Assembly (NCBI GenBank): GCA_035527455.1
Contig: DATLAN010000267.1
Coordinates: 1-11,626, forward strand
Source: DATLAN01 sp035527455
Lineage (GTDB): Bacteria > Planctomycetota > Planctomycetia > Pirellulales > Thermoguttaceae
DNA: 11,626 nt
Direction of reading: 5' to 3'
Part shown: one piece after another, positions 6,333 through 11,626 of the stretch
Layout: each line of letters opens with the position of its first letter
How positions within the stretch are numbered: position 1 is the first letter of the stretch
Position numbers and translations under genes: made by a program
The notes under the pieces: generated by a model
Seen by the model: the letters and a program-made list of their open reading frames with translations, nothing else
Told to the model about the DNA's origin: nothing
The model's database searches: none

Positions 6333-6797
6333 ATGTGGGTCTATGTCGTCTATTGCGGCATCAACTTGTTGATCGGCTTCATCTTCATCGCCATCGGTTA
6401 TCGCCTTTACTACCACGCCGCTTTCAAGAACACGAAGCAGACCCGCACGCAGGTGATCAAGATCTTGCCGGGCACGTGTTTTTCCGCGTTCGGGATGGTG
6501 GCGATCGGCGTGGGACTCTGGACGTTCTTCCCCAAGGTCCTGCCGCCCCCGGAGAGTCCCGAACTGGAAAAGCCCGCGGCGGCCGTGGGACAAACGCAAG
6601 CGTCCCCACCGAAACCGCAGGAGGTGGTGTTGACGTTGGCCGGTCCGTTGGTGGTGCGGCAGGAGCCCTGCCCGGAGACCTATGCGCCGGTCGACCGCAC
6701 GGCATCGATCGGTCATTCGCCGATCGTGACCCTGAAGCCACCCGAGCCGACCTTCGCCCCCAGCGGACTGTCGCCGATTCCCGGGCGAGAACGGTAG
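6333..6797 (+). CDS. Small two-helix membrane protein of unknown function
   Basis: 154 residues from the ATG at 6333, chosen over an in-frame ATG at 6258 because CAGGAGGCGATC directly precedes it and the protein then begins in a membrane helix. Helix 1 spans about residues 3-27 (Trp/Tyr/Val/Ile-rich), helix 2 about 44-66, joined by a basic loop (KNTKQTRTQVIK). The positive loop suggests it faces the cytoplasm, with both ends outside. After residue 67 the chain is proline-rich and low in structure (FPKVLPPPESPELEKP, then scattered Pro/Thr/Ser), likely a flexible periplasmic tail. I do not recognise a family. It is a lone plus-strand gene that converges on the UPF0280 gene, separated from it by two palindromic repeats. 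Its good ribosome-binding site and amphipathic layout argue that it is real. Confidence 0.65.
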   Translation: MWVYVVYCGINLLIGFIFIAIGYRLYYHAAFKNTKQTRTQVIKILPGTCFSAFGMVAIGVGLWTFFPKVLPPPESPELEKPAAAVGQTQASPPKPQEVVLTLAGPLVVRQEPCPETYAPVDRTASIGHSPIVTLKPPEPTFAPSGLSPIPGRER

Positions 6798-6835
6798 GGG
6801 AGAAGAGCAGAGGAACCGTATTGCGGCAAACTCCG

Positions 6836-6911
6836 GGGTGGCACGCCCTGAGGAACGAAGGGCGTGTTTTCCCGACATGCCACGCCCTTCGTTCCTCAGG
6901 GCGTGCCACCC
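6836..6911. repeat. Perfect 31-base inverted repeat with 14-base loop (family C)
   Basis: Arms 6836-6866 and 6881-6911 are exact reverse complements. Each arm also folds alone: CACGCCCT and AGGGCGTG enclose the 9-base GAGGAACGA, giving a nested hairpin doublet. It lies between the convergent small membrane protein gene and the UPF0280 gene and could stop or slow transcription from both sides, but there is no T-tract on either side. Confidence 0.88.
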
Positions 6912-6919
6912 ATCAGACC

Positions 6920-6949
6920 AAGCTTCATCTCGCGGAGCGAGATGGCTAC
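6920..6949. repeat. 30-base hairpin repeat, single copy (family D)
   Basis: The sequence opens AAGCTTCATCTCGCGGAGCG and ends GATGGCTAC; its core ATCTCG-CGGAG-CGAGAT folds as a hairpin. It is identical over all 30 bases to 7749-7778, with unrelated flanks, so it is a dispersed element with defined ends. It starts 8 bases after the family C palindrome and ends 24 bases before the UPF0280 stop codon. Confidence 0.85.
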
Positions 6950-6973
6950 TATGGGATCATTTCCCTGCCTCGC

Positions 6974-7666
6974 TCAGCGCGTCTTGACGAGTTTCGGCAA
7001 CCGTCCCGCCAGACCGATGCGGTCGCTTTGGACGATCAACACGCCGTCGACGCCCTCGATGGCGGCGATGCGTTCCAGGGCCGAGTCCACTTCGCCGACC
7101 GTTCTGACCAGGTTGGCAGCTTGGGTGGCGGCGGCGTCGGCCAACGCGGCGTCTCGGGCGACGACCGTGGCCAGATCGCAGTCTCCCAGACTCATCGAGT
7201 GGCCCATCTTGCCCGAGGACGAGCAGATCGCGATGGGCGTGTCGCCGGCCGCCAGCGAAAAGGCCAGCCGATCGGACAGCTCGGGCGTGCCCGTGTGCAG
7301 GCCGATGATCACCGGCCGCGCGGCCTTCAGATAGACGTCGCCGCCGTTTTCCACGATCGCCTCGGGGGCTCCGGCCGCCAGACCGGCCTCGGCGGCACAT
7401 TGGGCCATCGCGCCGGCGACCGCGGCCATGGGCCCGACGCCCACCGGTCGGGCAGCCCGGGCCATGCGCCGGGCAACCTCCGGGGCCTCGGGCAGCAACT
7501 CGATCGGTTCCAGCGAGTCGCGAAAGGCCGGATGGCGAGCGATATACTGCTCCAGGATCCGCCGCTGGCGGAGAATCTCCTCGCAAACGGCGTCGAACTG
7601 CTCGCAACAGACGCGGAACACCGCCTCTTTGTGAGTGAACGTGCGGTAGGTTCGTTTGTGGGTCAC
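6974..7666 (-). CDS. UPF0280 / COG2122 ApbE-like protein, probable homocysteine-synthesis partner
   Basis: 230 residues, near the usual 230-260 for the family. The fold resembles the flavin transferase ApbE: GVGPMAAVAGA (76-86), ENGGD (106-110) and SSGKMGHS (150-157) correspond to ApbE's substrate and metal regions. A Cys pair (C20-C21) and C28 near the N-terminus are notable. The N-terminus matches the family's beginning (a basic stretch, then HPAFRDSLEP), which supports the GTG at 7664-7666. However, there is no clear Shine-Dalgarno, so the start is less sure. From memory of the literature, COG2122 proteins are linked genetically to homocysteine formation together with DUF39 and NIL-ferredoxin proteins, and here all three lie together on one strand. 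It is 125 bases after the ferredoxin gene, with a hairpin repeat filling the gap. Exact reaction unknown; it may supply or carry sulfur, or modify a partner. Confidence 0.85.
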   Translation of the reverse strand: MTHKRTYRTFTHKEAVFRVCCEQFDAVCEEILRQRRILEQYIARHPAFRDSLEPIELLPEAPEVARRMARAARPVGVGPMAAVAGAMAQCAAEAGLAAGAPEAIVENGGDVYLKAARPVIIGLHTGTPELSDRLAFSLAAGDTPIAICSSSGKMGHSMSLGDCDLATVVARDAALADAAATQAANLVRTVGEVDSALERIAAIEGVDGVLIVQSDRIGLAGRLPKLVKTR

Positions 7667-7709
7667 CGCGGTGATTCGGGGGCGTGAGAACAGCAGAGCC
7701 GCAATTAAA

Positions 7710-7778
7710 GTAGCCGTCTCGCTCCGCGAGACGAAGCTTCATCTCGTAAAGCTTCATCTCGCGGAGCGAGATGGCTAC
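7710..7778. repeat. Inverted pair of family D hairpin repeats with a partial third copy
   Basis: Copy 1 (7710-7739) is inverted relative to copy 2 (7749-7778). They differ at two of 30 bases, and the two changes pair with each other: GTCTCG/CGAGAC in copy 1 against ATCTCG/CGAGAT in copy 2, so the hairpin is kept. A truncated copy (AAGCTTCATCTCG, 7734-7746) overlaps copy 1 and abuts copy 2, suggesting an internal duplication. The whole block can fold as one long hairpin in the mRNA between the ferredoxin and UPF0280 genes, where it could protect or weaken one part of the transcript. Confidence 0.85.
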
Positions 7779-7791
7779 AAACCTGGAGACC

Positions 7792-8214
7792 CTAAAACGT
7801 CGACGCGCACGCGGCGTACCCGCAGACGCGAATGCACGCCAGGCACTCGATGCAGTCGGCTTCGTTGTAGCCCACCTCGCGCGTGGCTCTGTTGGCGATG
7901 TACAGTGCTCCGGTGGGACAATGGGCGACGCAGTGGCCGCAGTGCGTGCAGCGATTGGTGTCCCGGTTGACGCCCTTGCCGGTATCGTTGATCGTGACGT
8001 CGAACGTCCTGACGAAGTCCATCCCCCGTTGGATATCCGCCTCGGTGCCGGTCACGTCCAGCACCAGGTAGCCTTCCTCCTCGGGCGTGACCTTGGCGCG
8101 AAACACGCTGACCACGAGGTTGTGATCCTTGACCAGGTGGTAGATGATCGGCTTTTCGCTGTCGCACTTGGGGAAGAACAGCATCCATTTCTTCTTGGTT
8201 ACGGTTTCGCTCAT
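7792..8214 (-). CDS. NIL-domain ferredoxin with two [4Fe-4S] motifs
   Basis: 140 residues. Residues about 8-78 form a NIL domain, the small alpha/beta ligand-binding domain also found at the end of methionine ABC transporter ATPases (WMLFFPKCDSEKPIIYHLVK, then VTGTEADIQRGMDFV). The C-terminal part is a two-cluster ferredoxin: C89-x2-C92-x2-C95-x3-C99-P and C121-x2-C124-x2-C127-x3-C131. The second lacks the usual proline and is followed by an extra Cys (GYAAC, C136). The ATG (8212-8214) overlaps the stop of the DUF39 gene by one base (TAATG) and has AAGGGAG upstream, so the two are translationally coupled. In the methanogen system the equivalent protein is thought to deliver electrons, possibly sulfur, to the DUF39 protein for homocysteine formation. 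Assignment to the family is strong; role in this organism is inferred from context. Confidence 0.92.
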   Translation of the reverse strand: MSETVTKKKWMLFFPKCDSEKPIIYHLVKDHNLVVSVFRAKVTPEEEGYLVLDVTGTEADIQRGMDFVRTFDVTINDTGKGVNRDTNRCTHCGHCVAHCPTGALYIANRATREVGYNEADCIECLACIRVCGYAACASTF

Positions 8215-9401
8215 TACGGTTTCTCCCTTGCCACCAGGGGTTTCATGACGGTGTCTTTCGGCAGAGGGGCGATGGGTTCGGCAAGGTGGAAATCGCCGCG
8301 CCGGATCTCGTCGGCCAGCAGGTTGGCGACCTCCAGCGCCTTGTAGTAGGAGGAAAGCGAGCCGACGATCACTTTCTCGCCTTCCACCTCGATCTCGCCG
8401 CTCCGCAGTTGCTCGTAACTGACGTGGCAGATGACCTTGCCCGTGTTCTGCGGGTATTCGTTGCTGTAGTCGACCACCGGCGCGAGGATGTCGCGGTCGC
8501 GGACGCAGGTTCGCCGGAGGATCTCTTCGTTCAAGATGGGAATCGGAACGCCCACGCCCAGGCCCACCGAAATGCCGTACCCGCGGAAACTCACGCCGCG
8601 GACGAATTCCGGACGCATCCGCTTCATGTCGCCGGTCAGCGCCAAGGTGCCGGCTCCGCCCATGGGTACGCCGCCGGGCGTTCTCGGGCCGCCGCCGGCG
8701 TGCTGGGTGCCTTCGGCGTAGACGTGTCCCTGGGCCCCGGCCAACCAGACCTTCGTGCCCACGCCGATCGTTTCATAATAGGGATCGTTCAACAGCGGCG
8801 ACAGTTGGCCCGCGGAACAGTAGTTGGCGTTCTTCCGTTTGGCTTCCAGCGTGCCCATGTAGGTGTAGATCGGTTTCTCCGAATCGTTGATGGCCACGTT
8901 GTAGTTCTGGTAGCAGTTTCGGGGGTTGACCATGATGGCCTGATTGAGGTCGTGGATCGTGAAGTAGGTCCGCATTTCGCGCAGCGGATAACAATCGGTC
9001 CCATACGAAAGTGCGAAGAGCTGGAGTGTCTTGCCCGCCACCAGATCCTCGATCACGTGTCCGCCGCCGTAACGGAACTCGCCGGGGTAGTACATGTTGC
9101 ACGGGTCGCCGTGACGGGTCTCGGTCGCCCCGAGGTAGATATCGACGGCCGCCACGCCCGTGTACACCAGCACGTCCTCCACCCAGGCCTCCGACATGCG
9201 GATCTTCGGCTTGGAATGTCCGAAGTTGAGGAAGCAACCGGAGGAGCACATCGGTCCGAAGGTGGCCGTGGTGACGACGTCTACCTCTTGGGCAGCCGCC
9301 TCGACCCCCTTCTCGTCGACGTAATCCATAATCTCGTCGGCGGTCAGCACGACGGCCTTGCCCGAGGAGATGCGATCGTTGATCTGCTGGTAGGTTTTCA
9401 T
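8214..9401 (-). CDS. DUF39 / COG1900 homocysteine-biosynthesis protein
   Basis: 395 residues from the ATG at 9399-9401, with AAGGGAA 7 bases upstream. An in-frame ATG at 9632 was rejected because it lies above the promoter. The protein matches DUF39 (HcyBio) along its whole length: KTYQQINDRISSGKAVVLTA at the start, TTATFGPMCSSGCFLNFGHS (44-63), an ETRHGDPCNMYYPG region (94-107), YGTDCYPLREM (133-143) and NPRNCYQNYNVAIND (159-173). Cysteines C52, C56, C101, C137 and C163 stand in these motifs; conserved Cys are reported to be essential in the Methanosarcina homologue. The CBS-domain tail of some archaeal forms is absent. DUF39 proteins, with a NIL-ferredoxin, are linked to forming homocysteine directly from aspartate semialdehyde and a sulfide or persulfide source. 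This is the first gene of the operon, driven from 9494-9523. Confidence 0.93.
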   Translation of the reverse strand: MKTYQQINDRISSGKAVVLTADEIMDYVDEKGVEAAAQEVDVVTTATFGPMCSSGCFLNFGHSKPKIRMSEAWVEDVLVYTGVAAVDIYLGATETRHGDPCNMYYPGEFRYGGGHVIEDLVAGKTLQLFALSYGTDCYPLREMRTYFTIHDLNQAIMVNPRNCYQNYNVAINDSEKPIYTYMGTLEAKRKNANYCSAGQLSPLLNDPYYETIGVGTKVWLAGAQGHVYAEGTQHAGGGPRTPGGVPMGGAGTLALTGDMKRMRPEFVRGVSFRGYGISVGLGVGVPIPILNEEILRRTCVRDRDILAPVVDYSNEYPQNTGKVICHVSYEQLRSGEIEVEGEKVIVGSLSSYYKALEVANLLADEIRRGDFHLAEPIAPLPKDTVMKPLVAREKP

Positions 9402-9493
9402 GGCTGGTTCCCTTCGCCGCAATCCGAACGAATCCGGTGAACATTCTCCCGTGCCGCGCGGGCTTGACCCGGTCTGCGCACGCCAAGCCAAGC

Positions 9494-9523
9494 ATTGTAC
9501 ATTACCGTACCCCTTGCCGTCAA
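9494..9523 (-). promoter_or_regulatory. Promoter of the DUF39 / NIL-ferredoxin / UPF0280 operon
   Basis: Minus-strand TTGACG (-35, 9518-9523), an 18-base spacer and TACAAT (-10, 9494-9499) make a good housekeeping promoter. Transcription would start near 9487, about 86 bases before the ATG. The -10 context GTACAATG is shared with the propeller A promoter. Confidence 0.65.
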
Positions 9524-9721
9524 TGAGCCGTGGGTGTGGCCGGTTTCGCAGGCAGTGCGTACAATTCAAGTCAACGCCGGAAGCACCGTTCGGTACGGCA
9601 ATCGCCTCGGCGTCGCGTTGGCGCTTTTCCACGACCTCGCGGCGGTTTCTCTTGCATCTTCCTCACGTGTCGCGAAGAGGCAACCATCGGGGCCCATTTC
9701 ACGAGCGTAAGGGCCGGCCAG

Positions 9722-9752
9722 GACGCCGGCGTCTTGCCGGAAGTGATTCCGG
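9722..9752. promoter_or_regulatory. Two adjacent palindromes upstream of the sensor kinase
   Basis: GACGCCGGCGTC (9722-9733) is a perfect 12-base palindrome. Three bases later CCGGAA-GTGA-TTCCGG (9737-9752) forms a 6-bp hairpin or a dyad operator. They lie 60-90 bases before the kinase ATG, a sensible place for a regulator to bind, but nothing names the regulator and GC-rich DNA makes such dyads fairly common. Confidence 0.35.
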
Positions 9753-9811
9753 CGGGACCAAAGCCCCAACTGTCCACCAAGCCGTTTCAAGCCGAGAAAG
9801 ATTTTGCAGCC

Positions 9812-11626
9812 ATGAGTTCACGCGGCATCGCCGACGCCAACAATCACAGCCGGAGAAGCTGGTTCCGCAGCATCCGCACGCGGCTGGCCTTATGGTTCAG
9901 CCTTGCCTTCGTGGCGGTCATCGTGCTCGTCCAGTTGGCAGATATTTTGGGAATACCCTTTACCTCACACGAAGGGAGATGGGGAGAACGCAAAGCGGAG
10001 ATGTTTCGAAGCCTGAGCCTGATCGCCGACCTGAAGCAAGAGCGAATCGCTCACCGGCTGAAGGAATTCCGCGACGACGTTCGGCTATCCGCCACCAGCG
10101 ACGTCATGGAGAAGACCGTGCTTGCGCTTACCAGGACCGCCGACCGCATTGCGGCAACGGCCTGCGGCGACGAAGAATTCCGGTCGCTTCTGTGCAAGGA
10201 AGAAGCGTTCGGAAAGCTGAAGCGATACCTGGACTTCATCAAGCAGATTTACGGAGCATACGCCGATATTCACGTCATCGACGCGGCGACTGGAAGGGTG
10301 CTTGTTTCGACGGATGAAACGGCGGTCGCCGACGATCTTTCCGAACAATCCTACTTCCTCTCTGCGTTACGGTCGGATGAGCCGTACATCAGCCCGATCA
10401 CTTTGGCGGCCGGGAACCCCAGACCGATCTTCTACCTCAGTTACGCCATCCATGAGCACGAATCCGATCCGCAGACGCTCGAAGACGGGGCGGGCCGGCC
10501 TGTCGCCGTCTTGACGTTGGAAGTGGACACCGACGACATTATGAAGCCGACGCTCCACATGGGAGACGGCCTGGGCGAGAGCGGAGAGGCCCTGTTGGTG
10601 AACAGGGAGGGAAAGATCCTCACGTCGTTGAAGCATCCGCTGCCCGACGGGACCGTTCCCAAGCCGCTGGAACACGAGATCACGGCCGAGCCCGCGACCT
10701 ATGCCGCCGGCGGGGAAGAGGGAATCATGGATTCCCGCGACTATGGGGGTAAAGCGGTGCTGGCGGCATACCGGTACATTCCCGTCACGCCCGATCGGGG
10801 ATGGGGACTGGTGGTCAAGATCGACAAGGCGGAACTGTTCGCGCCGTTGCGAGCCGATCTGATGCGCACGTTCGCGCTGGGTCTGATCGGCGTTCTGGTC
10901 TTCGTCGGCCTGGCCGCGGTCCTGGCCGGGAACCTCACGCGCCCGCTGCGCGCGCTCAGCGGAACGGCCGAGAGGGTCGCGGCCGGCGACTTCTCGGCCC
11001 GCAGCCCCGTGACGACCTCGGACGAAGTAGGGCTGCTGGCAAGGATGCTCAACGCCATGATCGAGCACGTCGAGAATTGGCACACCGAACTCAGCGATCA
11101 GGTTCAGCAGCACACCGCCGATCTGTGCCGGACCAACAAACAACTGGTCGCCGAAATCGCCGATCGCAAACGGGCCGAGCAGGAGCGGGAAGGACTTATC
11201 AGGGAGTTGGAGTCCAAGAACGCGGAACTGGAACGATTCACCTATACCGTCTCCCACGACTTGAAGAGCCCGTTGATCACGATCAAGGGATACCTCAGCC
11301 TGTTGAAGAAGGACATCCCCGGCGGTGACGCCCGCACCGTCGACGAAGATCTGACCATCATGACCCATGCGGCCGACCGGATGGCGCAGTTGCTCGCCGA
11401 TCTGCTCGACTTGTCGCGGATCGGGCGCCTGATCAACCCGCCCGAAGAGGTGCCGTTGGGCGACCTGGCCCGTGCGGCCGTGGACCTGGTCGGCGGCCAG
11501 ATCGAGCAGCGAGGGGTCGAGGTCGACATTTCCTCCGATCTTCCGGTCGTCTTCGGCGACCGCCCCCGGCTGTTGGAAGTGATGCAGAACCTGGTCGACA
11601 ACGCCGTGAAACACATGGGCGATCAA
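9812..11626 (+). CDS. Membrane sensor histidine kinase, dCache-HAMP-HisKA (C-terminus beyond window)
   Basis: 605 codons are present and the frame is still open at the window end. Order: cytoplasmic N-terminus; membrane helix about 25-43; a large periplasmic region 44-350 that looks like a dCache sensor (ADIHVIDAATGRVLVSTDE, then SYFLSALRSDEPYISPI, and a membrane-proximal part ending RGWGLVVKIDKAELF); helix about 355-373; HAMP about 375-425 (TRPLRALSGTAERVAAGDF, DEVGLLARMLNAM); coiled coil to about 475; HisKA with the H-box FTYTVSHDLKSPL, where H482 is the likely phosphorylated residue; then the start of the ATPase domain with its N-box (QNLVDNAVKH, N593/N597) at the edge. The G-boxes and any receiver lie outside. 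The ATG at 9812 has only a weak GAGAAAG site and the frame is open further upstream, so the start is uncertain. dCache kinases usually sense small molecules; the ligand and partner regulator are not visible here. Confidence 0.88.
   Translation, partial: MSSRGIADANNHSRRSWFRSIRTRLALWFSLAFVAVIVLVQLADILGIPFTSHEGRWGERKAEMFRSLSLIADLKQERIAHRLKEFRDDVRLSATSDVMEKTVLALTRTADRIAATACGDEEFRSLLCKEEAFGKLKRYLDFIKQIYGAYADIHVIDAATGRVLVSTDETAVADDLSEQSYFLSALRSDEPYISPITLAAGNPRPIFYLSYAIHEHESDPQTLEDGAGRPVAVLTLEVDTDDIMKPTLHMGDGLGESGEALLVNREGKILTSLKHPLPDGTVPKPLEHEITAEPATYAAGGEEGIMDSRDYGGKAVLAAYRYIPVTPDRGWGLVVKIDKAELFAPLRADLMRTFALGLIGVLVFVGLAAVLAGNLTRPLRALSGTAERVAAGDFSARSPVTTSDEVGLLARMLNAMIEHVENWHTELSDQVQQHTADLCRTNKQLVAEIADRKRAEQEREGLIRELESKNAELERFTYTVSHDLKSPLITIKGYLSLLKKDIPGGDARTVDEDLTIMTHAADRMAQLLADLLDLSRIGRLINPPEEVPLGDLARAAVDLVGGQIEQRGVEVDISSDLPVVFGDRPRLLEVMQNLVDNAVKHMGDQ

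Larger units (their letters stand above)
9402..9811. other. Intergenic region between divergent DUF39 operon and sensor kinase
   Basis: About 410 bases. The part next to the DUF39 gene holds its promoter and a leader of roughly 86 bases with no recognised riboswitch. The part next to the kinase holds two small palindromes (9722-9752) but no clear kinase promoter. Open frames here lack ribosome-binding sites and protein-like content. A plus-strand TACAAT at 9557 has no matching -35. Confidence 0.55.

Noticed and set aside
6836..6911. Family C palindrome as an intrinsic terminator
   Set aside because: Very stable stem, but no T-run on either strand and nested hairpins typical of a repeat, so it was listed as a repeat; a terminating effect remains possible.
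6209..7687. 492-codon plus-strand frame
   Set aside because: It crosses the small membrane protein gene in another frame, two palindromic repeats and the whole antisense of UPF0280; composition is shadow-like.
8286..9440. 384-codon plus-strand frame opposite DUF39
   Set aside because: Antisense shadow of a firmly identified gene.
9402..9487. SAM or cobalamin riboswitch in the DUF39 leader
   Set aside because: A methionine-related operon makes this tempting, but the 86-base leader shows no recognisable conserved core of those classes.
10367..11626. 419-codon minus-strand frame opposite the sensor kinase
   Set aside because: The plus strand encodes dCache, HAMP, H-box and N-box motifs in one open frame; the minus frame has no features.

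Overview
The window reads as a piece of chromosome from a planctomycete, probably an uncultured member of the Pirellulales or a relative. The grounds are family signatures rather than a marker gene. Two secreted beta-propeller proteins begin their mature part with ENWPQFRGP, which is typical of planctomycetes. They are accompanied by a Tat-exported Gfo/Idh/MocA oxidoreductase (SRRNFLKR) and a secreted TIM-barrel sugar isomerase-like protein. Base composition is GC-rich, and promoter-like sites carry -10 boxes such as TACAAT, TATCAT and TAGAAT. No rRNA, tRNA, CRISPR array, transposase or phage gene was seen.

Layout. (1) Positions 1-3898, minus strand: a probable secreted-enzyme cluster, transcribed right to left as PQQ-like propeller A (2645-3898), MocA oxidoreductase (1141-2478), TIM-barrel protein (244-1131) and a second propeller B that leaves the window at position 1. 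Propellers A and B are close paralogues that bracket the two enzyme genes. (2) Positions 4241-5833, minus strand: a stand-alone FMN-binding glutamate-synthase-type protein with an N-terminal four-cysteine motif. It has its own good promoter, a duplicated Shine-Dalgarno segment and a strong terminator. (3) Positions 6333-6797, plus strand: a small two-helix membrane protein of unknown role. (4) Positions 6974-9401, minus strand: a three-gene set in the order DUF39/COG1900 protein, NIL-domain 2x[4Fe-4S] ferredoxin, UPF0280/COG2122 ApbE-like protein. This matches the gene set associated with direct sulfide-dependent homocysteine formation in methanogens and some anaerobic bacteria. (5) Positions 9812-11626, plus strand and divergent from that set: a membrane-bound dCache-HAMP-HisKA sensor kinase, cut by the window end.

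The most striking non-coding content is a series of small palindromic repeats confined to intergenic gaps. They belong to at least four unrelated sequence families: 2581-2631, 4002-4131, 6836-6911, and 6920-6949 with 7710-7778. Several are nested, meaning a hairpin unit is paired with its own inverted copy, as in REP doublets (REPINs/BIMEs). One family shows compensatory base changes that keep the hairpin intact. The 4002-4131 element also holds four 15-base tandem units between its perfect 28-base inverted arms.

The main biological inference is that this organism may make homocysteine, and hence methionine, by the DUF39/NIL-ferredoxin/COG2122 route instead of the usual acyl-homoserine pathway. 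The family assignments are strong. Pathway use in this organism is inferred.
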